A stretch of DNA of 64,000 nucleotides, taken from Indolivaga macrotermitis (GTDB lineage Bacteria; Bacteroidota; Bacteroidia; Bacteroidales; Dysgonomonadaceae). Numbering within the stretch: position 1 is the stretch's first letter; every line of letters begins with the position of its first letter. A program made the position numbers and the translations under genes. The stretch covers positions 186,001 to 250,000 of the forward strand of contig NZ_FQUC01000002.1 of NCBI RefSeq assembly GCF_900128985.1, given 5' to 3'. The notes under the pieces are model-generated. The model was not told where the DNA came from, did not search any database, and saw nothing but the letters and a program-made list of their open reading frames with translations. Below, piece by piece: positions 9,777-18,620 of this stretch.

Positions 9777-10526
9777 TCACTTTTCAACGGTGATGCGCCC
9801 ATCCAGAACAGATGTAATCTCTTTGCCGGCTGCTGTCTGCTGTTTTACATAATCTATCATAGCATCACGTAGGGTAATGCCGGGTTCAATCGTCTCAGTT
9901 GCTTTCTTGAAGGCATCCATTCCGTCATTTCCGTCCGCCAGATAATCGAGGGTTACGATTGTGTATATCTTGTCGGGATCAACCGGTTTGCCTTTTACGG
10001 TAGCACTGATGAGTTTTCCGTCTTTGATAACGAGCCGTGCCGAAGATGAAATCCCCGCACCTCCTATTTTAGCATATGATTCGAATGCCTCCGTTAGATC
10101 ACTGCCTTTAAGTTTAATCAATACCAAGGTATTCTCAAATGAATATATCTCGAACATATTACCTACCGTAATATTTCCTTTTCCCAGATTAGCTCTGTGT
10201 CCATGTACATTCACAGACGCAAGGTCGCAGTTGCCGTTCGTATACTTCTCACCATAAGCTTCCATCACATCCGATGTCAGGTTCGTCAGCAGACTTTCGG
10301 GACGGTCATAGGTCATATCCTGAGTCGAAACCCCTATTACCTGCCCCATCTCCTGATCCAGCATACCTTTATATTTATTTACAACCTTCTCCATTTCAGG
10401 AGCATTTGAATAATTAGCAGCAATCAGGGGATAACGCTGCGCCTGAATATCGGTAACAGCATAGCGTTGCTGCGAACAAGAAAAGCATAGAGCCAAAAGC
10501 AATGCACTTCCTATTATTTTTTTCAT
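9777..10526 (-). CDS. 5'-nucleotidase C-terminal domain lipoprotein
   Basis: 249 residues; a lipoprotein signal peptide (LLLALCFSCSQ) is followed by a complete UshA/NucA C-terminal domain (SLLTNLTSDVM, NVHGHRANLGKGNITVGNMFE, SFENTLVLIKLKG, YLADGNDGM). It binds the nucleotide base in bifunctional enzymes but has no metal site. First gene of a three-gene minus-strand operon; the catalytic half follows directly. The pair is a split 5'-nucleotidase, whose halves may act together at the membrane (inference). Confidence 0.88.
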   Translation of the reverse strand: MKKIIGSALLLALCFSCSQQRYAVTDIQAQRYPLIAANYSNAPEMEKVVNKYKGMLDQEMGQVIGVSTQDMTYDRPESLLTNLTSDVMEAYGEKYTNGNCDLASVNVHGHRANLGKGNITVGNMFEIYSFENTLVLIKLKGSDLTEAFESYAKIGGAGISSSARLVIKDGKLISATVKGKPVDPDKIYTIVTLDYLADGNDGMDAFKKATETIEPGITLRDAMIDYVKQQTAAGKEITSVLDGRITVEK

Positions 10527-11143
10527 AAAATTTTGTTTTTAAGGTACTAAAACCTTGTATTTATTTCCCGGGATAAATTAAAATGTAAAATTAGCCATAG
10601 ACGACTAAGATATTTATGTGAAAATATTACGATTTCAATACAATATACGCATAAATACCTGCAAAGTGTCAAAATTAAATATAAAAACATCAGCAAAAGC
10701 CATTATCGGTTTAATAAAACGTAAAATCCACACAGAATTAACTTCCTGCATAAACAGCTTTTTCTTATTTTTTTATCTATCAGTAAAATGGATACAGAAG
10801 AGGCAGGTTGTTCAAATATCAGAACATCAGATAAGTCTATAATTTTATTTATCGTTAATATCTTTTCGGAAAAAGTGAAAATAAAAAATCAAAAAAAGGT
10901 GTCACTTTTGTCACCTTTGTCACCTTTTAGATTCTTATCAACTGAGAACAAACCAGATAGCGAGTAAGCAAAGTATACAAAAAGTGACACACATGTATAG
11001 TTTTTGTCACCTAAATGTTCACTTCTGTCACCTTAAATGTAAGATATGGTGTTAAAAAATGAAAAATTCGAACATAATATTAAACCTTTTTGGTTTATAT
11101 AAGTCTTTATATCTTAAAAGAAGAACTCTAGATAAATAATCTA
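10527..11143. other. 617-bp AT-rich intergenic region between divergent genes
   Basis: It must hold the promoters of the minus-strand nucleotidase operon and the + strand outer-membrane gene. No credible protein gene is visible. Its main feature is the GTCAC repeat cluster listed separately. Confidence 0.6.
10901..11034. repeat. Cluster of GTCACCT-type direct repeats
   Basis: GTCACTTTT (10901), GTCACCTTT (10910) and GTCACCTTTT (10919) stand in direct tandem at 9-bp spacing. Two more copies, GTCACCT at 11006 and GTCACCTT at 11027, and an inverted GTGAC near 10984 lie downstream. The cluster ends about 110 bp before the outer-membrane gene and looks like a multi-site binding region; no function is known to me. 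Confidence 0.6.
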
Positions 11144-13984
11144 ATGGGAAAAGTAATATTTACTGTAATTGTTTTACTGTTTGCCGGTATTACAATAAAT
11201 GCACAATCCAACTTGAGAATAAGCGGAACCGTGTATGATAAATCAGACAAAGAGGCTATCGGGCAAGCCGGAATCAGGGTACTGAACGCAAAAGACAGTA
11301 CTTATGTATCAGGAACATCAACTCTTGATAACGGACAGTTTTCAATTTCGGTAAAACCGGGTCAATACATCGTCGGTATTTCTTTTCTCGGATATAAGCA
11401 AACTTTCATAAATGCCGATGTCAGAAAGAAATCCGCTGCTCTCGGCGACATCATGCTCAGCGATGATGGCATATTGCTCGGCGAAGCCGTAGTAACAGCC
11501 AAAGCTGCCGAAATAGCAGTAAAGGGCGATACTGTCGAATACAACGCAGATTCATACAAAGTGCAACAAAGTGCCGTTGTAGAAGATTTGCTAAAGAAGA
11601 TGCCCGGAGCTGAAGTAGATTCGGAAGGAAAGATCACAATCAACGGGAAAGAAATCACCAAAATACTGGTAGACGGTAAAGAGTTCTTCAGTTCCGACCC
11701 TAAAATGGCATCCAAGAACCTGCCGGCATCTATGGTAGATAAACTTCAGGTATTGGACCGGAAGTCGGACATGGCTCAGATGACCGGATTCGATGATGGA
11801 GAAGAAGAAACTGTTATCAACCTGACTGTAAAGAAAGGGATGAAACAAGGAGTATTCGGTAATGCCAGCGGAGGTTTAGGAAATAAAGACCGCTACGGAG
11901 TTAGTGGCATTGTAAATTATATGCTTAACGACAATCAGTTCACTTTCATCGGTGGTTCTAATAATACAAACAACGAGGGCTTCAGTGACAATGCCGGAAC
12001 TTCGTTCAGGGGAATGCGCTCAGGCGGCCTCAACTTTGGAGGGAACAATGGTATTACCAAATCATCGAACGGAGGTTTTAACTTCGCCATCACGTCTTCT
12101 CCAAAACTTAAATGGGGTGGTAATATCCGTTACGGACATGCAGGTAATGATGTAGAAGCATCTTCATATAAAGAAGAATATAATTCGAATGACCCAAAAG
12201 GAAACCAGTTTAGCGAATCGAAAAGCTGGGGTAATAATAAGAGTGATAATTTCAGCGCCGACTTGCGTTTCGAATGGACTCCCGACACCCTTACAAAAAT
12301 AATATTCACACCCAATATACAAATAGGCAGCAATACTTCAAACCAATACAGCGATAAGCTAGTGAGATACGAAGTAGATACATTGAACTGGGGTAGCTCC
12401 AGTAACTGGTCTAATGGGGATAGCCGTTCGACATCGGCCAGACTACAAATAAGCCGTCAGCTTGGAAAACCCGGACGGGTATTAAGCTTAAGCCTTACAG
12501 GAGGGTTCAATGATCTAAAGAATGATGGTATGACCTGGTCTCAAACTAACTACAAAACAGAAACCGGAGACTCGCTGCAAATAATAGATAGAAAATCGAG
12601 ACAAGAAAACAACGGATACAATTGGAGGGCATACGTTTCTTATGTTGAACCAATAGGCAGGAATAATTTTATCCAATTGAATTATACATACAGAAAGAAC
12701 CACTCGGAAGCTGACAAAAAATCTTATAACCTCGATGAATACGAGCAATACACTGTAGTAGATACAACAGCTACACGGAAACTAGAGAACGACTTCGTGA
12801 ATCAGGAAATAGGATTAAACTTCAAATCGGTACGCCCTAAATACAATTATACGATAGGGGTTGCCGTCCAGCCATCAAGTTCAAAAAGCTGGACTACAAC
12901 TACCAGCCGGACATCGTATGTATCAAATAATGTAGTCAACTTTGCTCCGGTAGCACAGTTCAACTACCTTTGGAGTAAACGCCATAATCTAAGGTTGGAT
13001 TATAATGGGTCGACCAATCAACCATCAACAACTCAACTATCCGATGTAAGGGATGAGTCCGACCCTGTTAATATAACTTATGGTAATCCGGATCTAAAAC
13101 CTTCGTTCTCTAATCGCTTCAGAATCCGTTTCCAAAACTTTAATCCTGAAAAATCGAGTGCATTAATGCTCTTCGGAGGATTTACATTTTCGACCAATGA
13201 TATTGTACAAAAGACATACAGACTCGAATCCGGAACAAAGGAAACAACGTATGACAATATAAATGGAAACTGGAACGCACAATTGAGACTTATCTACAAT
13301 ACACCTTTGCGTAATAAGAAATTTTCGGTTAATACAATGACCTTTACCCAATACAACAATAACAATGGTTATATTGATGCAACCAAAAACACAGCAAAAA
13401 CTATCGGTTTCGGCGAAAGTTTAGGTATGAGATTCAGAACCGATATACTTACACAGACATCAGATAACAGTTCTCTGGAATTTATGCTCAGGGGAAATGT
13501 AAATTACTCTAACACAACAAACAGCCTTTCCGGACAAGATGATCAAAGAATATTGAGCTATGGAGGTACGTTCAGCACAAATGCTTATCTGCCTTATGGT
13601 TTTATGATCGACTCTGATATTACTTATTCGGCTAATAACAGCTCGCAATCGACATATAAACTGAATCAATGGATATGGAACGCAACAGTATCCAAAGACT
13701 TTGCTATAAACGTCAAGCAGAAATCATACGGAACAGGAACCCTAAAACTGACGTTCTATGATATCCTGCAACAAAGAGCTAACATCTCTCAATCGACAGA
13801 TCCAAGAGCGTTTACCCAAACAGTTACAAGCACATTGCCTGCATATTTCATGGCGAGCTTCGTCTATAAGTTCCAGCTATTCAAGGGCGGTGCAAAAATG
13901 TCTGATATGGGCAACATGCAACAAGGTCCTGGGCCTGGCGGAAGGGCATCAGGCGGCTTTAGAGGAAGACCTCCGGGCATGTAA
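11144..13984 (+). CDS. Outer membrane beta-barrel protein with carboxypeptidase-regulatory-like and plug domains
   Basis: 946 residues: signal peptide (VIVLLFAGITINA), a carboxypeptidase D regulatory-like beta-sandwich (about 25-110), a TonB plug-like domain (about 120-230; LLKKMPGAEVDSEGKITING, ILVDGKEFF), then a large beta-barrel rich in alternating aromatic strands. It ends in a Gly/Pro/Arg-rich tail (GPGPGGRASGGFRGRPPGM). This is the outer membrane beta-barrel family 3 type found in Bacteroidota, related to TonB-dependent receptors but not a SusC partner, since no SusD gene is adjacent. Substrate unknown. It stands alone after a long regulatory region. Confidence 0.85.
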   Translation: MGKVIFTVIVLLFAGITINAQSNLRISGTVYDKSDKEAIGQAGIRVLNAKDSTYVSGTSTLDNGQFSISVKPGQYIVGISFLGYKQTFINADVRKKSAALGDIMLSDDGILLGEAVVTAKAAEIAVKGDTVEYNADSYKVQQSAVVEDLLKKMPGAEVDSEGKITINGKEITKILVDGKEFFSSDPKMASKNLPASMVDKLQVLDRKSDMAQMTGFDDGEEETVINLTVKKGMKQGVFGNASGGLGNKDRYGVSGIVNYMLNDNQFTFIGGSNNTNNEGFSDNAGTSFRGMRSGGLNFGGNNGITKSSNGGFNFAITSSPKLKWGGNIRYGHAGNDVEASSYKEEYNSNDPKGNQFSESKSWGNNKSDNFSADLRFEWTPDTLTKIIFTPNIQIGSNTSNQYSDKLVRYEVDTLNWGSSSNWSNGDSRSTSARLQISRQLGKPGRVLSLSLTGGFNDLKNDGMTWSQTNYKTETGDSLQIIDRKSRQENNGYNWRAYVSYVEPIGRNNFIQLNYTYRKNHSEADKKSYNLDEYEQYTVVDTTATRKLENDFVNQEIGLNFKSVRPKYNYTIGVAVQPSSSKSWTTTTSRTSYVSNNVVNFAPVAQFNYLWSKRHNLRLDYNGSTNQPSTTQLSDVRDESDPVNITYGNPDLKPSFSNRFRIRFQNFNPEKSSALMLFGGFTFSTNDIVQKTYRLESGTKETTYDNINGNWNAQLRLIYNTPLRNKKFSVNTMTFTQYNNNNGYIDATKNTAKTIGFGESLGMRFRTDILTQTSDNSSLEFMLRGNVNYSNTTNSLSGQDDQRILSYGGTFSTNAYLPYGFMIDSDITYSANNSSQSTYKLNQWIWNATVSKDFAINVKQKSYGTGTLKLTFYDILQQRANISQSTDPRAFTQTVTSTLPAYFMASFVYKFQLFKGGAKMSDMGNMQQGPGPGGRASGGFRGRPPGM

Positions 13985-14052
13985 TTCCGTCATGAAAATA
14001 CAAGCTGGTTATAATTTTCGCTTACAGCTATTGGATAAGTAAAAAAGATTCG

Positions 14053-14060
14053 TATCTTTG
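14053..14060 (+). promoter_or_regulatory. Bacteroidota -7 box of tRNA-Lys
   Basis: TATCTTTG matches TAnnTTTG, with TTGG about 20 bp upstream as a -33 element. It lies 30 bp before the tRNA. Confidence 0.6.
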
Positions 14061-14090
14061 CACTCGCTTTTCAAGAAAAGCAATACCGGA

Positions 14091-14163
14091 GATTCCGTAG
14101 CTCAGTCGGTAGAGCACATCACTTTTAATGATGGGGTCCTGGGTTCGAGCCCCAGCGGGATCA
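14091..14163 (+). tRNA. tRNA-Lys (UUU)
   Basis: 73 nt: acceptor GATTCCG with CGGGATC plus A discriminator, D arm GCTCAGTCGGTAGAGC, anticodon stem CATCA/TGATG around loop CTTTTAA (anticodon TTT), T arm CTGGG/CCCAG. CCA is not encoded. The tRNA marks the left edge of the defence island; I found no second copy of its 3' end inside the window. Confidence 0.95.
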
Positions 14164-14174
14164 CTGAAAAGATA

Positions 14175-14212
14175 AAGCCCTATAAATCAATGGTTTATAG
14201 GGCTTGTTTTTT
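14175..14212 (+). terminator. Terminator after tRNA-Lys
   Basis: AAGCCCTATAAA and TTTATAGGGCTT form a perfect hairpin followed by GTTTTTT. Confidence 0.85.
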
Positions 14213-14543
14213 AGATCCGAACCTAATCACAAGCGTGAATTTATGCTGTATATCAATCAGTTACAATGAATAGCCCCCTCGTCTAGGTACATTTAGCCAA
14301 AAGATTAGTTCCTAAATCGTTCCTATAAAACGAAGCCCATTTTCAGGAACTATTTTTGAGTTTACAGCCTATATATCAAACATATATGCTTATATATATC
14401 GTTCTAATATAAAGTCTAAATATTAGAAAATCGTATTATTCTTAGGTTACAAATAGGTAAAACATGAAGGATCGTTCTATTTTTATTTAGAGTATTATCT
14501 TATATCTATTATATTTCTGATTATCACTAAAAATCAGAATATT
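14213..14543. other. 331-bp AT-rich leader before the integrase
   Basis: No gene is visible. This is where the element end and the integrase promoter would be expected. Short iterations of ATATAT and TATATATC occur near 14370-14410, but no clear attachment core can be read. Confidence 0.4.
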
Positions 14544-15746
14544 ATGAAAAGTACATTAAGCATTCTCTATTTTATTAGAAAATATCAGGTTAAAAAGAAT
14601 GGATTCGCATCAATAATGATTCGCATCACTATTGGTGGAGAGAAAGTACAGTTCTATAGTCGGATTGAGATAGAGCCTCTCAAATGGGATCAAAAAGCAC
14701 AAAAAGTCATGGGCAGATCAGCTGAAGCTAAAGAAGTAAACAATAACCTCGATAAAATTAGAATGCAGCTATATACAGCATATTCCCGATTATTAGGAAA
14801 TGATGATTATGTACAGCCTTCTAAAATTCGGGATATTTTTTTATCCAACGAAGAGGGATCTACATTGAGATACCAATTTAAAAGGCATAATAAACATTAC
14901 GAAATGTTAGCTCCAAACACGATTACGCATGCAACTTATACTCGATACGAATTAACATTAAAAAGATTAATAGAATTTATGGAACATCAATATCGAATTT
15001 CAGATATTCAGTTGCATAAGATTACACCCGAGTTCATAGATTTGTTCTTCTCTTTTCTTCAAGAAAAATATAAATGTAGCCACAATACTGCGACAAAATT
15101 TATTCAAAGGTTTCGTACTATTGTTAGTTATGCTACTGATACAGGCATTATTAAAACAAACCCATTTAACCTCTACCATATTTCTTTTGAAAAAACAACA
15201 AGGGTTTATTTAAACCAACAGGAAATAAATGCAATATGGAACAAAAAATTTGCCACACGTAGGCTTGACCAAGTACGTGATATATTTGTTTTTAGCTGCT
15301 ACACTGGGGTTTCATATATTGATTTATGTAGCTTAACTCGGTCTAATATAGAGCTTGGGTTTGACAATCGTTTATGGATAAAAATTAATCGCCATAAAAC
15401 GCATCAATCAGCCCACATCCCTTTACTAAAAATACCACTTCAAATTATTAAGAAATATGAACGACAATATAATGATGAAGCAATATTCCCTATAAACAGT
15501 AATCAAAAAATGAATGAATATCTCAAAGAAATTGCTAATATTTGTGGAATAAGCAAGAAAATCTCTTTCCATGTAGCTAGGCATTCATTCTCGACAACAG
15601 TTACATTGGGAAATGGCATTTCGATTGAAACCATTTCTAAAATGCTTGGACACAGCAATATGAAGACAACTCAAATTTATGCTAAAGTCACTGATCTTAA
15701 GATTAGTCAAGAAATGGAAAAGTTGTTAGATAAGGATTTTAAGTAA
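14544..15746 (+). CDS. Bacteroidota-type tyrosine recombinase/integrase
   Basis: 400 residues: an N-terminal arm-binding domain, a SAM-like core-binding domain (about 110-205) and a catalytic domain. The second-half catalytic residues are visible: HVARH (His343, Arg346), LGHSN (His370) and IYAKV (Tyr379 nucleophile). The first Arg of the catalytic set is replaced, as the segment reads YTGVSYIDL; a Ser here is known in IntDOT-like integrases of Bacteroides elements. Likely the integrase that brought in part or all of the island to the right. Confidence 0.92.
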   Translation: MKSTLSILYFIRKYQVKKNGFASIMIRITIGGEKVQFYSRIEIEPLKWDQKAQKVMGRSAEAKEVNNNLDKIRMQLYTAYSRLLGNDDYVQPSKIRDIFLSNEEGSTLRYQFKRHNKHYEMLAPNTITHATYTRYELTLKRLIEFMEHQYRISDIQLHKITPEFIDLFFSFLQEKYKCSHNTATKFIQRFRTIVSYATDTGIIKTNPFNLYHISFEKTTRVYLNQQEINAIWNKKFATRRLDQVRDIFVFSCYTGVSYIDLCSLTRSNIELGFDNRLWIKINRHKTHQSAHIPLLKIPLQIIKKYERQYNDEAIFPINSNQKMNEYLKEIANICGISKKISFHVARHSFSTTVTLGNGISIETISKMLGHSNMKTTQIYAKVTDLKISQEMEKLLDKDFK

Positions 15747-16138
15747 GCTGTAGGCTATTTCATGAATGTTAACATTCTTTATTTTCTAGTTTCAGATAAT
15801 ATCATAGCTACAGTTTATATTTGAATTTATGTTATTAACTTCTCTCCTGAAATTTACAACATACCACATCTTTTGGGATTAGTGGTTTTAGAATATCTTG
15901 AAAAATAGTAGTCTACAGTAATAACTAAAATATATTTTAAATATATCTCAATGGATTTGATTGCATGTAATTAATTAATGAAGCTAATTGTATTTTAATG
16001 TGCTTTAGGGATCGCATCAAAAGCTTAGAGTATTTTCGCTCTCAACAGATCAAATATAAATAGCCAATATCTAAATATACACATTATAAAACCTGTATAT
16101 AAATAGTTGAATAGGACGATGCTATTTATAGAGAAAGA
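15747..16138. other. 392-bp AT-rich non-coding stretch after the integrase
   Basis: No supportable ORF, RNA gene or strong hairpin. The high A+T content matches the rest of the island. Confidence 0.5.
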
Positions 16139-16375
16139 ATGTCGGGTTATAAACACTATTTGAAAGATAAAATACCGACGAGCTCCCAAACCATAGTGTC
16201 TTTGGAAGAAATATTCTCAAATTATCCTTTTTCGGAATATCGCTCTTTTTTAGTAAATATATCACACATGGATTCAATGTCAGGAGGAGATTTACTTCCT
16301 TGGGAAACAGAACTTCTTATATCGAAAAAAGATGGGAGAAATTATTTGATACGGTTGTGTATAAGATTTTCATAA
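16139..16375 (+). CDS. Small hypothetical protein (78 aa)
   Basis: An ATG-started ORF with a purine-rich stretch just upstream (AGAGAAAG). The product is mixed hydrophilic with no signal peptide, membrane segment or motif I recognise. It may be the N-terminal remnant of a longer protein, since the surrounding 500 bp are full of decayed genes. Low certainty that it is expressed. Confidence 0.3.
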   Translation: MSGYKHYLKDKIPTSSQTIVSLEEIFSNYPFSEYRSFLVNISHMDSMSGGDLLPWETELLISKKDGRNYLIRLCIRFS

Positions 16376-16454
16376 GTAAGTGATTTATATACACTATTCT
16401 TTACTCATATATCCTGTTAAAATTTTATATTTGTTTTTTATTATATACAATAAA

Positions 16455-16665
16455 ATAAGCCGAATAAAGGAAGCACTACAAGAAAGAAAGATTAAGTAAA
16501 CTTGACTTTCTGAGAAGCTAGACGGACGTTTTAGGATTGTAAGCAACTATGAATCGGATTCAACCTCTATTTCTAAGCTTTATATCAGATTGTGAATACA
16601 CGGTAAATGAATGAGACCGATTTGCTCGTTGATAATAAAGACGAAAGCCTGAAAAACAGAAGCTG
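16455..16665 (+). pseudogene. Decayed Xre-type HTH regulator
   Basis: Reading across frames gives a recognisable HTH protein: SRIKEALQERKIK, then LSEKLD, FRIVSNYESDSTSISKLY and LVDNKDESLKNRS. This matches small Xre regulators often found beside restriction or defence genes. Stops after ERKIK and further frame changes interrupt it. It is likely the dead regulator of the defence genes that follow. Confidence 0.5.
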
Positions 16666-16707
16666 AATGATGACACTTTTAACAACATAGAATAGGTTAA
16701 ATTAAAT

Positions 16708-18246
16708 ATGAAACTTGTAAAACTAAAAATTAAGAACTTCAGACGTTATAAAGAGGAAGTCACTATAAATATTGAAGACTTGACTGCATTTGTTGGGAAA
16801 AATGATATTGGTAAATCAACGATACTTGAAGCATTAGATATTTTTTTTAATGATGGGAAGGGCGTCGTGAAGCTTGATAAAGATGATATTAATAAAGCCG
16901 CTTTAGCAGAAGGAGATAAAGATATCTATATTACTGCCATTTTTTCAGAATTACCAGCAAATATTATTATAGATTCTTCGAATGAAACATCTTTTAATGT
17001 TGAATATTTGTTGAATTCCGAGGGCTGTTTAGAAATAATCAAAAAATATTCTAATGCGGGTTCAGCTAAAGTATTTATTAGAGCTAATCATCCGACTAAT
17101 CCTAATTGTGCAGATCTTCTTCTAAAAAAGCAAACTGATTACAGAAAAATAATTCAGACAAATAGTATTGAATGTGAGAATCAAACCTTAAATGCGTCAA
17201 TGAGATGTGCTATATGGAATCATTTTAGAGATGACTTGCTACTTCAGGAGATTGAAATTGATACATCAAAAGAAGATGCTAAAAATATTTAGGAAAAGAT
17301 ACAGTTATATTTACCAATATATTCACTTTTTCAATCTGATAGGAAGAATAGTGATGGGGATAGTGAAGTACAGGATCCATTGAAAGAAGCCGTGAAACAG
17401 ATTATAGCTGATTCTGAAATACAATCATTATTGGAAACAGTTTCACAGAGAGTTTTTGAACAATTAATAGATGTTTCAAATGGGACATTAGAAAGATTGC
17501 GAGAAATGAATCCTGAAATTGCATCAACACTTAGCCCTATGATTCCTCACTCAAGTGCTCTGAATTGGAGTGATATTTTTAAAAAAGTGTCTATTTGTGG
17601 AGATGAAGATATTCCTATAAATAAAAGAGGCAGTGGTGTTAAGCGATTAATATTATTGAACTTCTTTAGAGCGGAAGCAGAAAGAAAACAACGAAATGGA
17701 ACTTCTCAATCAGTTATATATGCTATAGAAGAGCCAGAAACATCACAACATACCGAACATCAAAAATTATTAATAAAATCACTTAAGGAGTTATCCAGAA
17801 TCCCTAATATACAAGTTATATTAACAACACACAGTTCTGTTGTTGTAAAAGGGCTTGATTTCTGTAATTTGCGCCTTATTTCTCAAAATGAAGAGAATAA
17901 CAGATGCGTTCAATCAGTAATTCCTAATCAACTACCATATCCATCTTTGAATGAAATAAACTATATCGCTTTCAGAGATTTAACAGAAGAATATCATAAT
18001 GAACTGTATGGATATATAGAAATAGAAGAATTATTGTCAGACTATAAAGCCGGGAAAGCCACAATTACTTATAATAAAATACAAAGAGGAGGAGGAATTC
18101 AACCCATACAGGTTATTTTAACAGAATACATAAGGCATCAAATCCATCACCCTGAAAACACTAATAACAATAGATATACATTTGATCAGTTAGAAGAGTC
18201 TGTAAATTTGATGCGAGATTTCATTCTTAACCAAAGAAACAATTAA
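16708..18246 (+). pseudogene. OLD-like AAA ATPase interrupted by one in-frame TAG
   Basis: Two ORFs (16708-17292 and 17380-18246) lie in the same frame, and the only stop between them is the TAG at 17290-17292; the frame is open on both sides. Read through, the protein is 512 residues: Walker A GKNDIGKST (30-38), an ABC-like signature region (GSGVKRLILLNFF), Walker B with IEEPETS and a LTTHSS H-loop. No TOPRIM domain is visible. The C-terminus has IRHQIHHPEN, whose spaced Arg and His recall HEPN motifs (weak). OLD-like ATPases of this size are common in phage-defence loci. Either a recent nonsense mutation, a sequencing error, or, less likely, recoding. A decayed AlbA_2 gene follows 42 bp downstream. 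Confidence 0.75.
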
Positions 18247-18287
18247 TATTAAAGCATAATATGTATAATAGATAAAATTATAAACTC

Positions 18288-18599
18288 ATGCACTTCAAAC
18301 AAATTATTTCTCAAAATGAAGACAGACCCTTGGAATTCAAAGAAGTTATTCAGGGGAATGCCGATCTAATAAATACAATTATTATTGTCTTTGCAAATGA
18401 TGTTGGAGGAGAATTGTATATATATTAATGTGCTGGAATAATCTGAGGGATATTATTGGATTTCCTGAGGAAGAACTTATGAAAATAGAAGAACAAATAA
18501 GCAATACCATATTCTCCCATTGTTATCCTGTCCGACTTTAAAAGCAGAAACTTCAGATAACTAAATGGGGAATTATATTCTTGGAATTATAAAAAAATA
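18288..18599 (+). pseudogene. Remnant of an AlbA_2/Schlafen-type ATP-binding protein
   Basis: The ATG at 18288 opens a 46-codon ORF with PLEFKEV and FANDVGGELYI, the typical start of AlbA_2 (Schlafen-like) domains. A frameshift near 18425 leads into LRDIIGFPEEELMKIEEQI and FSHCYPV, again family-like, ending at a stop at 18541. The rest of the domain and everything after it is gone. Confidence 0.6.
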
Positions 18600-18620
18600 A
18601 TTTCATAATTTTACGATCAG

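Noticed and set aside
14058-14273. 71-codon ORF across tRNA-Lys
   Set aside because: It overlaps the tRNA and its terminator and has no coding signs.
17290-17292. Stop-codon recoding (pyrrolysine-like readthrough) in the OLD-like ATPase
   Set aside because: No support such as a recoding hairpin or a special tRNA is visible; neighbouring decay makes a nonsense mutation the simpler reading.
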